Assembly: GCA_022747635.1 (NCBI GenBank)
Contig: JAKTNV010000005.1
Span: forward strand, 84,192,469 to 84,256,468
DNA length: 64,000 nucleotides
Reading direction: 5' to 3'
DNA from: Hetaerina americana
Taxonomy: Eukaryota; Arthropoda; Insecta; Odonata; Calopterygidae
Shown here: one piece after another, positions 1 to 11,340 of the stretch
How the letters are laid out: every line of letters begins with the position of its first letter
How positions within the stretch are numbered: position 1 is the first letter of the stretch
Notes under the pieces: generated by a model
Database searches by the model: none
Told to the model about the DNA's origin: nothing
What the model saw: the letters and a program-made list of their open reading frames with translations, nothing else
Position numbers and translations under genes: made by a program

Positions 1-676
1 GGAGCACGAAAGAAGGTCATTCGAGTAAGATGTGTCAGGTTAATGGGTTATTTATGCAGACGAACTATTTCGGCAATCAAACCGTCTTCGTAAGGTCGGA
101 TTCCATTGACTAGAGACTAATTTTAAATATGGCCTATTTAGTGAAAAATAGCACCGCTATTTAACCCTCTCGTCACATTTTTCTCACTAATCTTTCTCTT
201 AAGTACTGATTTCCTGCTAGCTTCGTCGCACATTACCATTAGCAATGGGATTTCTTTGAGACTAATTTCTAATAGCCTTTGAATGGAAACAAATTGTATC
301 CATAGTATAGCTTGGAATTGATTTTAGCAATCAGAACAGAAGACTTGCAGAAAACTATACATTTAATCAAATCTGTATTTTACGAGGTTCTCATGTCGCA
401 TTGGAACTAGATATTTTTTCTTGAATACATTTTAAAGAAGATCTTAGTATATGCTATACCTATATGCATTTCGTTTATATCAATTGCTCAAACTCTCTGA
501 TATGTATGTATATATATATATATTTATATATATATGTATATATATTAATATACATATTCATTATGTATGTGTGTATATATCGCATTATTTAAGTACAATC
601 AATGTGTGTAGAAAGATGTAGATGTAAATGTGAAAAATGAACATTTCCACGCCATGGTTGGTATATTAAGAAATTT

Positions 677-677
<1 letters not shown>
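1..677. other. No gene recognised; AT-rich sequence
   Basis: AT-rich sequence with a short TA-rich tract near 511-546. I see no coding signal, RNA gene or recognisable repeat on either strand. Confidence 0.5.

Positions 678-722
<45 letters not shown>
678..722. repeat. (TA)n microsatellite
   Basis: Uninterrupted TA dinucleotide tract of about 22 units. It lies at the 3' side of the minus-strand Penelope-like remnant, which may have inserted here. Open frames across it encode only alternating Tyr-Ile and are not genes. Confidence 0.95.
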
Positions 723-723
<1 letters not shown>

Positions 724-2160
724 CTTTTGTTAAAGTCTCAAGGATGTTAATAATAATGTATATGAAGTTAGAACTTGTGGAAAAACACAAAAACAACCAC
801 AAAAAAAGAAAAGAAACTCACTCGGTTTAGAATTTTCGGTGGCCTACGCCATCTTTCTCAAGGAAGGGGACAGAACTGAGGGGAGAACTGAGGGTTATAC
901 GAAGCCTGGAAACGAAGGATGCAAGGGGAAAGTGGGGAGAGGTTTGCGAGGGAAAGAGTTGGGAGGGGAAGAGTTTGAAGGGGGATTTTCAGAACGGTGG
1001 GGGAAAATATGGAAGGTGATGGGGGTGGATGGGGGATGAAAATATGTGCAGTCAGGGTGATTAAATGCCCAATATTAATACCTGGACAATTCCAAGAATC
1101 CAAGAGCCAGATGAAGGCTTGCTCTATTGTTTTGAGTTTCAGTGGAGGGTCAGAGGGTGGGAGGGATGCTAAGATACTATACTACACTACACTATAGCAT
1201 TTATCAAAGAGAGTGTTGTGTTCGGAGGCGTGTTTGGGGACTGGTAAAATTCCAATTAGAAAAGAATTCTTACATGAGGACCGGTAGTTATTGGTTCTAA
1301 TATTGAGTGGCACGATGCATTGTCCGATATAAAAGGCAGGTCATAGTTGGCACTTCAGAAGGTAAACTACATTGCTGGAGGTACATGAGGGATGAGATTC
1401 TGGATTTGAAAATAGGGCATATTTTGCATCTAGGTTAATTGCCGGGCATGGGAGTGGTTCTGGGACGGGCGGGGATTGAAGGAGTGGATTGGTTGGTTTG
1501 GGAAGATCTGATAAGTTGGCGGGGCGTTTGAAAGTGACAGAGGGACATTTAGGAAAAAGATTGGCGATGGAATTATGGTTTTTGAGGATAGGGTAGAATT
1601 CTTTAGGATTAATCGCAGAGATTCTAGGCCAGGGAATTATGTGGTGCAGATTGAAAGAGGGTGGGTTTCCGCGGTAGTGGAAGGTTTGGTAGTGTAGGTA
1701 TGCCCACGGGTCCTTTTGCTAAGGAGGGATTTATGATAACCTCGTTTGAGGAGGGAACAGTGTAGATTTAAGAGGAAATTATCAAGGGAGTCGGGATCAT
1801 TGCAATTTCTGTAATGGAATTAGGAATGGAGCGTTTGTTGTGATATGAGTGGAACTGTCATAATGTAAATACTGTCGTTTATTAGTGGGTTTCTATGCAC
1901 CAAAGTGTGAAATAGTTGGTCCATTAATGTTACGTTTACATCCAGGAAGGTGATTTGGGAGGAGGAAACCCTAGAATTGAAGGAGACAGAGGACGAAGCA
2001 TTGAGGTCGGAAATGAAAGTTTTCAGGGAAGCTCTCCAGCACTACCTCTACCAACGCCCTGAGCCAAACATAACCAGCTCAGATTTTTTCCTTAGCCTCA
2101 TCGAGTTCAACTTCACCCTTTTGTTAGTGGGTCTCTTTTTGGTGTGTTTTTTTTGTCTGT
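723..2160 (-). pseudogene. Penelope-like retroelement remnant, copy 1 (RT end plus GIY-YIG)
   Basis: Read on the minus strand, the segment about 1380-1180 encodes a GIY-YIG-type endonuclease core: NVVYLLKCQL, then PAFYIGQC and LNIRTNNYRSSC, then LPVPKHASEHN and KLKTIEQAF, ending with NCPGINI near 1100. This is the layout of the C-terminal domain of endonuclease-bearing Penelope-like elements. Upstream (about 1700-2160) a broken reverse-transcriptase tail is visible, including KPTNKRQYLHYDSS. Many stops and frameshifts make it a dead copy. Beyond the coding remnant, toward 723, lies a hairpin motif shared with inverted repeats elsewhere in the window, then a (TA)n tract. A second copy is at 51279-52160. 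The PLE assignment rests on GIY-YIG order and the RT tail; exact ends are uncertain. Confidence 0.7.
795..868 (-). other. PLE 3' hairpin motif, hammerhead-like
   Basis: Minus strand: CTTGAGAAAG, then a TGGC/GCCA stem, then CGAAAATTC, then GAGTGAG followed by a T-rich run. The same order of parts (core, stem, CGAAA, GTGTGAGTG, T-rich) occurs in the inverted repeats at 28.9, 33.0, 42.2 and 48.1 kb. Here the CTGANGA core is degraded. Ribozyme activity is not established. Confidence 0.4.
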
Positions 2161-2229
2161 GTCCACTAGTGCTAAGTGTTATACATGATATATATATAAG
2201 AGTGTGTGTGTGTGTGTTGACTACTTTTC

Positions 2230-2455
2230 TACATCTACATCTACATCTACATAATACCCCGCAAGCCGCCGCAAGGGCGTGTGGCGGGGGGTGTTAGGTC
2301 ACCAACCGTAAAAAAGAAAAATACCACATGCAAAAAAACAACACGGAAAGTTACACCCACAGCAGCGCACACACTCATGCAAAAATCCCTTCATCCAATA
2401 CTCATGCAAACACACATACCGCAAAAAACTTTTGATGCATCTCGTTCAATATTAT
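2230..2455 (-). mobile_element. CR1-like LINE, 5'-truncated 3' end
   Basis: A (TACATC)n run, on the minus strand a (GATGTA)n tail, is followed by a C-rich/G-rich hairpin with CCCCGC and GGCGGGG arms, then a 3' UTR with CATGCAAA repeats. This 3' end recurs at least seven times in the window. At 25812-26505 and 43000-43634 the equivalent hairpin follows CR1-type ORF2 C-termini, which is the basis for the LINE call. The first 70 bases match the copy at 47201-47272 almost exactly. Confidence 0.65.
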
Positions 2456-3390
2456 TAAACGCGTAATTTAAAACATTTAAATATGAATGTTTTTAGTTTG
2501 CCAAGAGAACAAAATAGTAAAAAATAAGTATTTTCATATATTTACCCAACATAGGTCATAAGTAACAGTAATATTAAGTATTTTATATAAGCTACACTTG
2601 TTTTTTTCCGTATTTGTGGTGTTCATGGGGCATCCGAGGGATAAATATTATTTCCAACATCATCCCTTACATGTATTTCACATCGAGGCAAAGAAACGAT
2701 TACATTATAAATTATTACGACATTAACACATACCAAACTATAAGTGAAACAATGGCAAAAATATGAAAAAATAAAGTCAGATTAGAGACGTAAAGAAGTT
2801 TACGCTATACTTAAGCTCCCACAGTGTTACAATCATAAAGTGAAATATGGAAAACGACAAAGGGGAAGAAAAATGTATAACAGCGGAGTCGTAGTTTCTC
2901 AGAAGAATTAAAAGGGCACAAGAGAGTAGATACGAGAGTAAGTTATTTAAAATCCTATGGAACCAACTGAAAATGGAATAAACAGAAAGAAAAGAGTAGA
3001 GCTGTCTAAGGAGAATTTGATAGAGGATTTCAATTGAGTTTAAGACACACGTATGGTAAGAAATGCTTTATGTGAACATAAAACAAACTAATACAGACGG
3101 CCAATGAAACGTTCACGAAGCGATAGTGGTCCATAGATCTAAACTAAAATATGGTACGGCTAGCTGGGAAGAAATAAAGAGTCTGGCAAGGGTCGGGATG
3201 GCGTCGCTGAGGGCCGCTATACACAATTACCAATGAATGTTCCACTACCAAAGGGAACCTACCATGGCGACGATGAAGTTGCCATGTACGACGAGAAAAG
3301 TAATCTGGCGTCGAATTGCTCGCGAATTCACTTTCATCCACCTTCGGTGATTTTCATTCTCACACCGCGAGGGTCGGATCTTTCCGAGGT
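2456..3390. other. No gene recognised
   Basis: AT-rich to mixed sequence. Short open frames exist but show no family resemblance. No repeat recognised. Confidence 0.45.
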
Positions 3391-3985
3391 TGGCCTCCTT
3401 GCCGATAACTAACGAAAACCAAAAGGCTGGCAGCCCTGACGCGCATGGAGTCGTACACGCCAGTAGGTAGGGTCCATATTAAATGCGGACTCCGCGAGAG
3501 CCCTCTTCCATTCGCCAAGGGGTAATACCCTGCGAGCGCCCACCCTCTCCTTCCGGTACTCTTAAGCAGCGAACCCTCCCTCAGCCGTCGCATTACCCCC
3601 TCCCCAACCCCAACCCACCCCCCCTCCTCCTCCTCCTTGTGTCCCCCGCCGTGCGTGAACCCCTTTTCCGACCCTCTTATCCCCCTATCTTAAACCCCTC
3701 CCCCCCGCCTAACCACCCCTCATCTACGCATTCCTATTGCCCCCTCCCGCCCCTCTCTCACTTCTCATTCATTCTTCGGAGGAGGGAGGAGCACGGGGTA
3801 ACGCCGGCCGGAGTCATGGCAACGGACAAGCAGGGATGGAAGCAAGCAGCCAGGGTTTCCACCCCTGATCAGCAAAGCTCGCGCCCTCGGGCCTTAGCGC
3901 CGGTTTCCCCGGAACGGCGTCTGGAGCGAAATAATTGCGTATCGAGATTCACTGTGACTAATTTTGGGAGTAAGGGATGACCAAT
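3391..3985. other. GC-rich, C-rich island
   Basis: CpG-containing stretch with an extreme C bias on the plus strand at about 3590-3770. A 165-codon frame (3483-3980) is proline- and serine-rich low-complexity sequence, typical of composition rather than selection. It could be a CpG island or a decayed GC-rich repeat; no promoter element is clear. Confidence 0.4.
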
Positions 3986-4236
3986 CAGCCCGAGCATTCA
4001 TTATTTGTTAAAACATTTCGGTATAAATGGGGGAAAGGGTCAAAATTTTTATAAAGAATCGGGAATTCGCAATGAGGACATTAGTATTAATTGCTGTTGG
4101 ATTTACTATTGCTCTCTACGCATACAGCCATTGGAAGAAACCTAAAGCATGCTTGGTAGAATCGATTTCACTGAAAGAATTGGCACGCGAAGGAATAAGA
4201 CGATGTCCCACAAAAACACACCCAATCGGTTACTTA
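3986..4236. other. Unassigned; short frame at 4027-4272
   Basis: An 81-codon plus-strand frame has a hydrophobic stretch at residues 18-33 (LVLIAVGFTIALYAYS) after a basic start, which would fit a single membrane segment. It runs into the inverted repeat at 4237-4376, so its C-terminus is repeat-derived. I recognise no family and consider a real gene unlikely. Confidence 0.2.
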
Positions 4237-4376
4237 AAAATTGTCAATTTTCCACAAAATAAAATATATTAAGACCGGTTTCAATGTAACTAAATCATCA
4301 TCAGGTGATTACGATGAAGTTACATTGAAACAGGTCGCATTAAATTTTCAATTTTATTTCGTAGGAATATTGACAC
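4237..4376. repeat. Inverted repeat with hammerhead-like core
   Basis: Two imperfect arms (about 4237-4291 and 4318-4376) face each other. The inner 19-nt arms (4273-4291 and 4318-4336) match at 18 positions. On the minus strand the spacer and left arm read CCTGATGATG ... TTGAAACCGGTC. That gives a CTGATGA box, a GAAA box and a GTC after a possible ACC/GGT stem III, the three conserved parts of a hammerhead ribozyme. Stem II is weak, so activity is uncertain. The head-to-head pairing resembles the PLE-type hairpin pairs elsewhere in the window, although the sequence family differs. Confidence 0.55.
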
Positions 4377-4587
4377 TTTTTTAATTAATCATGATATGCC
4401 ACCATAACGCGCCTGAAACGTCTCTTTTTACATCCAATCGGATTTTCAAGTCGATGAAGAGAAATCGGGAGAAAAGGACGGAATGCGTAACGGCAATATT
4501 GGGGGAAAACTTCGGGAATGGGAATCTAGGAAATGTATGGCCAAAACTGTAGGAGATACGGCATGAGAATGCAAAACCGTACTGTCA

Positions 4588-5215
4588 CATCTACATCTAT
4601 TTAATACCCCGCAAGCTACCGCAAGGGCGTGTGTCTGGGGGTGTTACGACACCAGTCGTAATTAAGAAAGAAAAAAACCGTATGCAAAAGCCACAAATGT
4701 ATACCATCCAGAAACAAAACATGGCATACACTCATGTAAGAACACTTACACCCCACACACATGCAAACACTCAAAATACCAACTAGCATACACATGCCCC
4801 TACAAATATACCTGATATCTTTGCAATTTTGATTTGTAAATTAAATGTTTTTAATATTTCTAAAGTGATTTCGGTTTCTTACTATTATGATTTCTGATTT
4901 TTCGGGGAAAGAATGAGTATATGCACTGGTATCTGTGCTGGAATCTAAGTCCCTTATTTTATCTTTGTGGTCTGATCTACCTAAGTAGTGTGGGGCCATT
5001 ATAATTCCTTCAGTGTCATCGTTAAACTTGTTTGTTCTGAACCTTTCTAAAAGTCTGTCTCACTTGTTCTCTTCGCACTTCAAGTGGCTCCCAGCCTAAA
5101 TCCCCTAAGTCACCCAAGTCACCATGGCAGCCGATAGATCGTACTTCTTCGCAGGTCTGCTTCCTATCGGCGGTGAATTGGCGATGAGATCTTTGAAATT
5201 GCACGATGAATGAGT
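4588..5215 (-). mobile_element. CR1-like LINE 3' end with ORF2 C-terminus
   Basis: Minus strand. The GATGTA tail and 3' hairpin (about 4588-4650) are preceded by a 3' UTR shared with 6086-6438 and 19843-20185. Before that comes a decayed ORF2 C-terminus: LGWEPLEVRREQVRQTF near 5100-5045 and THSFFPRKIRNHN near 4920-4890, the last segments of CR1/Jockey-type reverse transcriptase ORFs. Stops and frameshifts interrupt it. It is 5'-truncated near 5215. Confidence 0.6.
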
Positions 5216-5930
5216 GGAAAGTTCATTTAATTACGACAGCATTTAAGTTTTTATGTTCCAAAACAGATCGAAATATTTCTTTTTTTATTTCTGTAATTCT
5301 TAATACTACTAAAAATTAGCGATAATTATAATTTTGTTATAAAACATGCTTACTTTACGCGTTTTCAAACATTTATTTCGATATTATCATGGAAATATTT
5401 ACATATTCATGAGCTAGCTCCTAAAATATGTACATTATCATGTAAATCATAGCACAAGTCTAGTAGATCTAAAAGAACACCCAAATAATTGGCATGAGGT
5501 ATGAGCGCACGATTTAATCCATATAATTGCGTAATATCCTTGCACAAAACGGTAGTATTTTTAATTGAGAAACTGTTTAACTCTCAATTTTTGTCGAATG
5601 AGGTAGAGGTATTCATTAGTTTGGTTTGGAATTCATTTGGAGAAGGTGAGCAGGTATGACATTGGGTAAAAATGTCATAATACATAATATTTAAAAGCTC
5701 AATTAATTTCACCTTTGAGAGACGACTCTGGGAAGCGAGGTGTATTTATGAATGTAAATTATTAAATAGCAGAGTGAGAATATTTACTCCCGTTATGCGC
5801 GGTTTACGTGAGCTAGGAATTAGCGGAAGAAGTTTGTCCGTGGGTAGAATTCACTCTAAACGTTTCTACAATATTCGTCCCAAGGGCAGTTGGACTTATT
5901 TTTTCCCTTCCCTCTATTTTGCTCTGTCAT
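5216..5930. other. No gene recognised
   Basis: AT-rich sequence. No coding segment, RNA or repeat that I can assign. Confidence 0.45.
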
Positions 5931-7022
5931 GGATACGCTATTGACACAGCGCTACGCCATCAAATTATGCGTGAAACTGGGCAAAACGGGGAAAGAGACT
6001 CATGATATGCTCAAGGCATCTGATGGTGATAACGCCATGGGTAGATCGGGTGTTCTTGAGAGGCACAAGTTGTTTCGGAAGAGGGTACATCTACATCTAC
6101 TTAATACCCCGCAAGCCGCCGCAAGGGCGTGTGGCGGGGGGTGTTAGGACACCACCCGTAATTTAGAAAAGAAAAAGAAAAAAAAACCGAATGCAATAAC
6201 CACAAAATCATATATCCACAAAAAAAAATAAACATGGCATACATTCATGCATGAACACTTACACCCCACAAACATGCAAGCACTCAATCTACATCTTACA
6301 TGCACATGCACCTGAAAGTATACCTAACAGCTTTGCAGTGTTTCACTTTGCTCCGACTTGTAAATTCAATGTTTTCAATATTTCTAAAGTGACTTCGGTT
6401 TCTTACTATTATGATTTCTGATTGTTCGGGGACAAGATAGGGGCAGAGAAGATGTCAAAGACATTCAGGATGCCTTTCCACCTCAAAAAGTGACGAAAAT
6501 CTTGCAATAGGCCAGTTGCAGTAGGCCAAAGGCTTCGTTGGACAGGGATCGCAAATTCAGCGTTCGCATGGTTTTTGATGAGATTGGCATCCCTAAAAGT
6601 GATGTGCATTGACTTGTGACCGAAAACATGGACATGAGAAAGGTTTGTGCAAAGTTGGTACCACGAGTGCCATCCGACGAACAAAGGGATGATCTCACGC
6701 AGATTTTCCAAATCTTCTGCCCGGCCTCAGCAACATTACAACCCTGATGTTGCCCCACCAAACTTGTTCCTCTTCTCCTGCCTCAAATTCGTGCTGAAAG
6801 GACGTCGCCACGGCTCAGTAGAAGCGTCGCAACAGGCCGCGACGAGGGAGCTTAGCAGCATTCCAAGCCGCCTTCCAGAAAGCGTACTTCGCGTGAAAAA
6901 CCCCTCTGGCAACACGTACGTATGGGGACGCCCCTATTTCGAAGACCTTTGAGTGATTGCATCATTTCTGTCAATTCATTTTTTTAATCAACTCAGTCCT
7001 ACTACTTTTGGGTCAGACCTTT
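5931..7022 (+). pseudogene. Mariner-like transposase remnant, interrupted
   Basis: N-terminal helix-turn-helix segment QRYAIKLCVKLGKTGKETHDML (given here in parts: QRYAIKLCVKLG and KETHDML) starts near 5949. It continues to HKLFRKR, is cut by a CR1-like insertion (6086-6438), and resumes as GREDVKDIQDAF near 6440. MRKVCAKLVPRVPSDEQ follows at about 6638-6690. The central DD34D core, including the HDNA box, is missing. The tail YNPDVAPPNLFLF (third catalytic-aspartate region; the D of the usual CD is replaced by PN) runs from about 6738. The right TIR, about AAGGTCTGACCC read inward on the minus strand, ends near 7021. No left TIR is visible. A relative is at 35799-36744. Confidence 0.75.
6086..6438 (-). 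mobile_element. CR1-like LINE 3' end nested in mariner
   Basis: A minus-strand (GATGTA) tail, hairpin and 3' UTR like 4588-4900 and 19843-20185. It interrupts the transposase frame and is flanked by AGGG on both sides (6082-6085 and 6439-6442), a probable short target-site duplication. The insertion therefore postdates the mariner. Confidence 0.7.
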
Positions 7023-8919
7023 TAATTACGTCTGATTTTTGTCAGTTGCCATTTGTTACATAACCACACCATATTCTTACCGGCACAAAATAGTCACCAT
7101 CATGCTCCTTTATCGAAGACGAGGTACGGAGGTCGCTACTTCAGGAACCGTTGGTAGCGGGAACATACATGTAGTTACTTAAAGTGGCGGCTCGCTAATG
7201 TTGTATCGATACGCTCAACACCATTGGTACGATAATTATGGTGTAGCTGATGTCCAGATAACTTGGCATCGTTACTCTCCGAATAGATAGAAGTAGAAAC
7301 ATAGTATAGATAATGGTAGTGGTAGATACTCTGTAGATAGTACTATGTCGTGGTGTCGTAGCTTACATTCTAAACATCACGAAAATGCAATACGAACTAG
7401 TGGTTAAAAACGAAATATTGGCACGACCCGTTCGGTCATATATGCATATTTATTGTCAAGGTTTATTTATCATTTTTACAAGTAATCGTCTCATAAAATC
7501 AACTTTTAACGTCAAAAAATTCCTCGCTTGCCAGAAAATATTTCTGTGTACATTTTTCGGATAGCATGAAAAGTCATTTTCGCCTCCAATTCGTCGATAT
7601 ACTACCTTCTTTGAGGCAAAATTTCTCAAAGTCTTTCCAAAAAGTCAAATCGAGATTATCTACGCCTATTTAATCAATAATAAAAATGTTCCAAAGTAAT
7701 TAAGAGATTTTATGAATTTTTTTAAGCAGTTGAAACCACATGTTGATTATTTAAGTGAGTTCACTTCCGAATAGTACATTTCTTTTTTTATGCAATAAAA
7801 TATTTGTCAGGTTTTATGGATCTGAAACCGCACTGTTTTTGGCAAGAGGATCAAAATCGATTTGGATGCTTTTGTTGTGCGGAAATGGTAAAGAGTGAAT
7901 GCGATAATATGAATAGAAAGGAAGACGAAAGCTGGCGAAGGCGAATAGAGGAAGTAAGTGGGGTAAAAACCGAGAAAGGTAGTGAAAGTGGGCGAGGGAA
8001 GGCGATGCGATATAATTCAAGGTCGTGATAGAAGGGAGGGAATGCTGGGTAAGAAGAGGACTTGGGAGAATGTTCTTTTTAGACATTATGAAGGCAGGCA
8101 TGATTTATGTAGAGGTGAAGAAAGAAATGATGACGGCTAAAGACAACGAAATTCTCGTGATACGATACGAGTTGTACGATAACATATCGTTGGAACCCGT
8201 CCATGGACTGCCTTAAAATAGAAAGAATAACTTGAAAGACAAACATATTGACAGCGCCACAGCACTCATGCAAAGATAGGACTATAAAGCCGCGACCCTT
8301 GTGGTAGTGGAGGAGCGACTCATCCACCTGACTACCCGACCGATTAGTACTCGTAGTCATGACATTTCGACTTCAATTAAGAATTTACGGCTATCTTAAA
8401 TTATCACATTGGCGAAGAATCACTCTATATTCATTGCAAAAGAATGCATGGGTTTGTTGGTTATTAGCTGTGGTCGATATTCAGATTTTGGAAATTTACT
8501 TTGAGAACTTTGGTTTTCGTAAGTTATGCAAGTTGATTTTGCAATTTCGATTTGCACAGACATTATCAGTCAAACCTCGGGCTACGCTGGGCCAAGTTGT
8601 TAGGAAACTTCGAACCCTATTCCAAACGAAACTGGGGGAACTTCAAGGCACAATTCGTAGAATCTATTCTACACAAAATGAATTATAGGATGACTTTTTG
8701 GAATGCTAGTGTGAACAATATCGATCCTGCAACTATCAAAAGATGAAATATCGAAACGACTAAGGATCAATGTACATATATACGTGCATTGGAGAGTTCC
8801 TTCAAAAGTATCTTCAACAGGACATGCTTTGGTGAGGTGCCAACCTAAACAATTTATCACCACTCGATATATTGCGAGAATAAATATACATCGTACGAGT
8901 AATGCATTCCTCTAATTTA
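7023..8919. other. No gene recognised
   Basis: AT-rich sequence on both strands. A 109-codon plus frame at 8359-8688 overlaps a 64-codon frame; neither resembles a family I know. No RNA or repeat assigned. Confidence 0.4.
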
Positions 8920-9430
8920 CAGGGGTCTTTCCAAAAGTAATGCAATTACATTTCCTGCGCCGCTCCTATTGGTCGGAGGGGAATCGAACCACTTGGAGTA
9001 GGTGGGGTTAACGCTAAGGTTGGCCGCAAAACCAGTCTCAGTGCTCTCCAAGCTGCGGAAGCGGCAGAACGTCAGTTATTATAAGCCTCTGCGTGCCAAC
9101 CGTGTCTCGAAAAAAATGGGATCGACGATCGAGCAACTTTACGCGATCACTAAGTTTTGTACTCAGCTGAAAAAGTCTCCTGAGGAGACAAACAAAATGC
9201 TTCTTGAGGCTTACGGGGACTCTGCTCTGCCCTACTCACAAGTTTCGAGGTGGTTAAAGGCCTTTAAGGAGGACCAGGAAGAGGTTCACGACGAATAAAG
9301 CTCCTGGCGACCGTTAACCAGCAAAACCGACGACAATGTGGCTTATGTACGACAATTGTTGGACTCAGACCGTCGATTGAGTATCAAGATTGTTGCCAAT
9401 GAACCGAACTTATTGTTGGCCAAAATAATT
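8920..9430 (+). pseudogene. Mariner-like element, 3'-truncated
   Basis: A left terminus CAGGGGTCTTTCCAAAAG follows a TA dinucleotide at 8918-8919. About 200 bases on, the plus strand encodes a mariner N-terminus: STIEQLYAITKFCTQL, then AYGDSALPYSQVSRWLKAF (helix-turn-helix), a stop near 9296, and VAYVRQLLDSDRRLSIKIVANE from 9338 (shown in parts: VRQLLDSDRRLSIK). The match fades after about 9430, so the catalytic domain and right TIR are absent. Part of the 5' region (8951-9085) recurs at 57797-57935. Confidence 0.65.
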
Positions 9431-10007
9431 GCAGGCATCGCCTTAGTTCTGGTGTTTCGGCCCATGATGCACCCGGTGACCGGCCAGCGAATGCTTGCCA
9501 CTTGGGTTTCCATTTTGTCTGAAACTCGGGAATGGGAATCTAGGAAATGCGTGACCGTCCTGATCAGGGGGGGCGGGTAATGGTGAGCCAACAGACACAT
9601 CTTAGTCACAAAAAGGTGATGGACCCTGATTTCTGCCTCAAATGTTCCTCTATTTCCCCCGGGCCCATTGTGTCTATTTAAAATCTGTGATTTTTCTGGC
9701 ACACCCAAGTTGTGCTTCCAAGCAGCGATGTGGGAAGGTGTGAACTGCCATTTCGTCCATCGTCATTCTTCCTCTTTCATTGGCCACGTAAAATGATTAC
9801 GACTATGCTTACTTCTCTCATTTCACTAAGCGTGATTTGACTTTAGCCGATGGGAACAAGTTTGCCGGAACTCTTTAAGGAGAGGCAATATTTTCTAACA
9901 AAATGGTCAGTTCATACCATTAGGATAGTAATACACTTTACCAGTAGCAACTGACAGTATCCATGGTTTTTTTTATAGTTGCAAAGCTTCAAATGTTTCC
10001 TTTGTGC
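9431..10007. other. Unassigned sequence
   Basis: No coding family seen. A 24-base word at 9526-9549 is identical to 4512-4535, so part of this stretch belongs to an undefined interspersed repeat. Confidence 0.35.
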
Positions 10008-10427
10008 ATGGCCGAAGTTTGATAATTCCTAAGATTACACAGAGGAATGAAGAACGAAGAATAGAAGCATTTGAAACATGGTGCTGGAGGAGAATGCTGA
10101 AGATTAAATGGGCAGACAAAGTGAAGAACGATTAAGTATATAGAAGAGCAGAAGAGGAAAGAACCATATGGAGAGCTCTGCGGAAAATAAGAACTAGATG
10201 GATTGGACATACATTGAGGCACAATGGATTAGTTAGAAACATAATAGAAGGGAAAATTGAAGGGAAGATCCCGCGAGGAAGGCCAAGAGACAAGCACAAA
10301 TAGGCAGAATTAAGGACGTAAAACAGGGAACCTATCTGAGGGTGAAGGAATCAACACTAAATAGGGAAAAATGGAGAGCTGAAGTTAACCAATCTTAGGA
10401 TTGAAATACTGATGATGAATATTACAT
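10008..10427 (+). pseudogene. RTE-like LINE family B, ORF C-terminus
   Basis: The plus strand encodes the conserved tail of endonuclease/RT LINE ORFs: RRIEAFETWCWRRMLKIKW, then EEERTIWRALRKIRTRW, IGHTLRHNGLVRNIIEG and RGRPRDK. Several in-frame stops are present. The 3' end CCAATCTTAGGATTG plus ATGATGAAT is shared with the minus-strand copy at 11966-13090. It is 5'-truncated. Confidence 0.7.
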
Positions 10428-11340
10428 ATGCTTAAATTGATAAAAAAATTATTCGCACTAAACGAAAGCAGGTGTCATGAATGTTTTTTTAAGTAGTTTG
10501 CGCTCCTTGAAATTTATTGATCTGATGACTCATTTCAATATGTTTCTTAATTTTAAAATGTGGTGTTTCACAACTCGTTTGAAGCGTCTATTCTTATCGC
10601 TGTTTAGGGTGACTTCGGTCCGTTTCATGTCCTTTCTTCCTACCATAGGGATGAATTATGTCAATGAAACCTTAAGATAACATTAGAAATACTGCCGTTG
10701 CACGCGGCGACGAACAGGTTAAGACACGTACCGCTGCTGCTGCGTAACGACTCGACGTAAACAAACGCAACACCTCTCGTTTTAGTCGTCAGATGTGTCG
10801 CTAGATGGCGCACTGTGTCTCGTTTCGATTCGTTGAACGGTTTGCGCAAAATAAAATCAGTCCGGTCTTTCTTTGATCACACATTGTATGTTTATATGGT
10901 TTTACACTGCATATTATGATACGTGATATACGATGAACTCGGAGAAAACCATTTTTGCAAGTACTAATACTCAATCGGTGCACGGCACAAATTTTCCGAT
11001 GAATGTCAGCAGCTTTGAAATTTATCACCAGTAAAAACACCTTATCACTAAACGGATTTTACATTTGCCGGAATATCCAATTGTATTTTCCATTTTGACT
11101 CGCTGCAGTAAACAAATGACAATCTGTGCCGTCTTCCCAACACTGCAGCTCGAGGCGTGCTGCCCTTGTGTGTGTTTGTATGTAAATATAGTAAACATTC
11201 GGATATCCCGACTACTTCCCTCGCTACATGCAAACGTAAGTTACTTTCTGGACGGTCTTCGTGTTCCTTGATGGTTTTAAAGCCGGAGATGTTTTTAGAA
11301 GAACCTGGATGAATAAGCGAACTCTATGATAGGATTTCGC
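10428..11340. other. No gene recognised
   Basis: Mixed composition. Short frames on both strands (for example 10477-10680) have no recognisable domain. Confidence 0.4.

Noticed and set aside
1950..2297. 115-codon plus frame with a hydrophobic middle
   Set aside because: It overlaps the decayed PLE reverse-transcriptase region on the other strand, then a microsatellite-like stretch and a CR1-like 3' end. A composite of repeats.
4027..4272. Small membrane protein gene
   Set aside because: The frame ends inside an inverted repeat and has no family resemblance or gene context.
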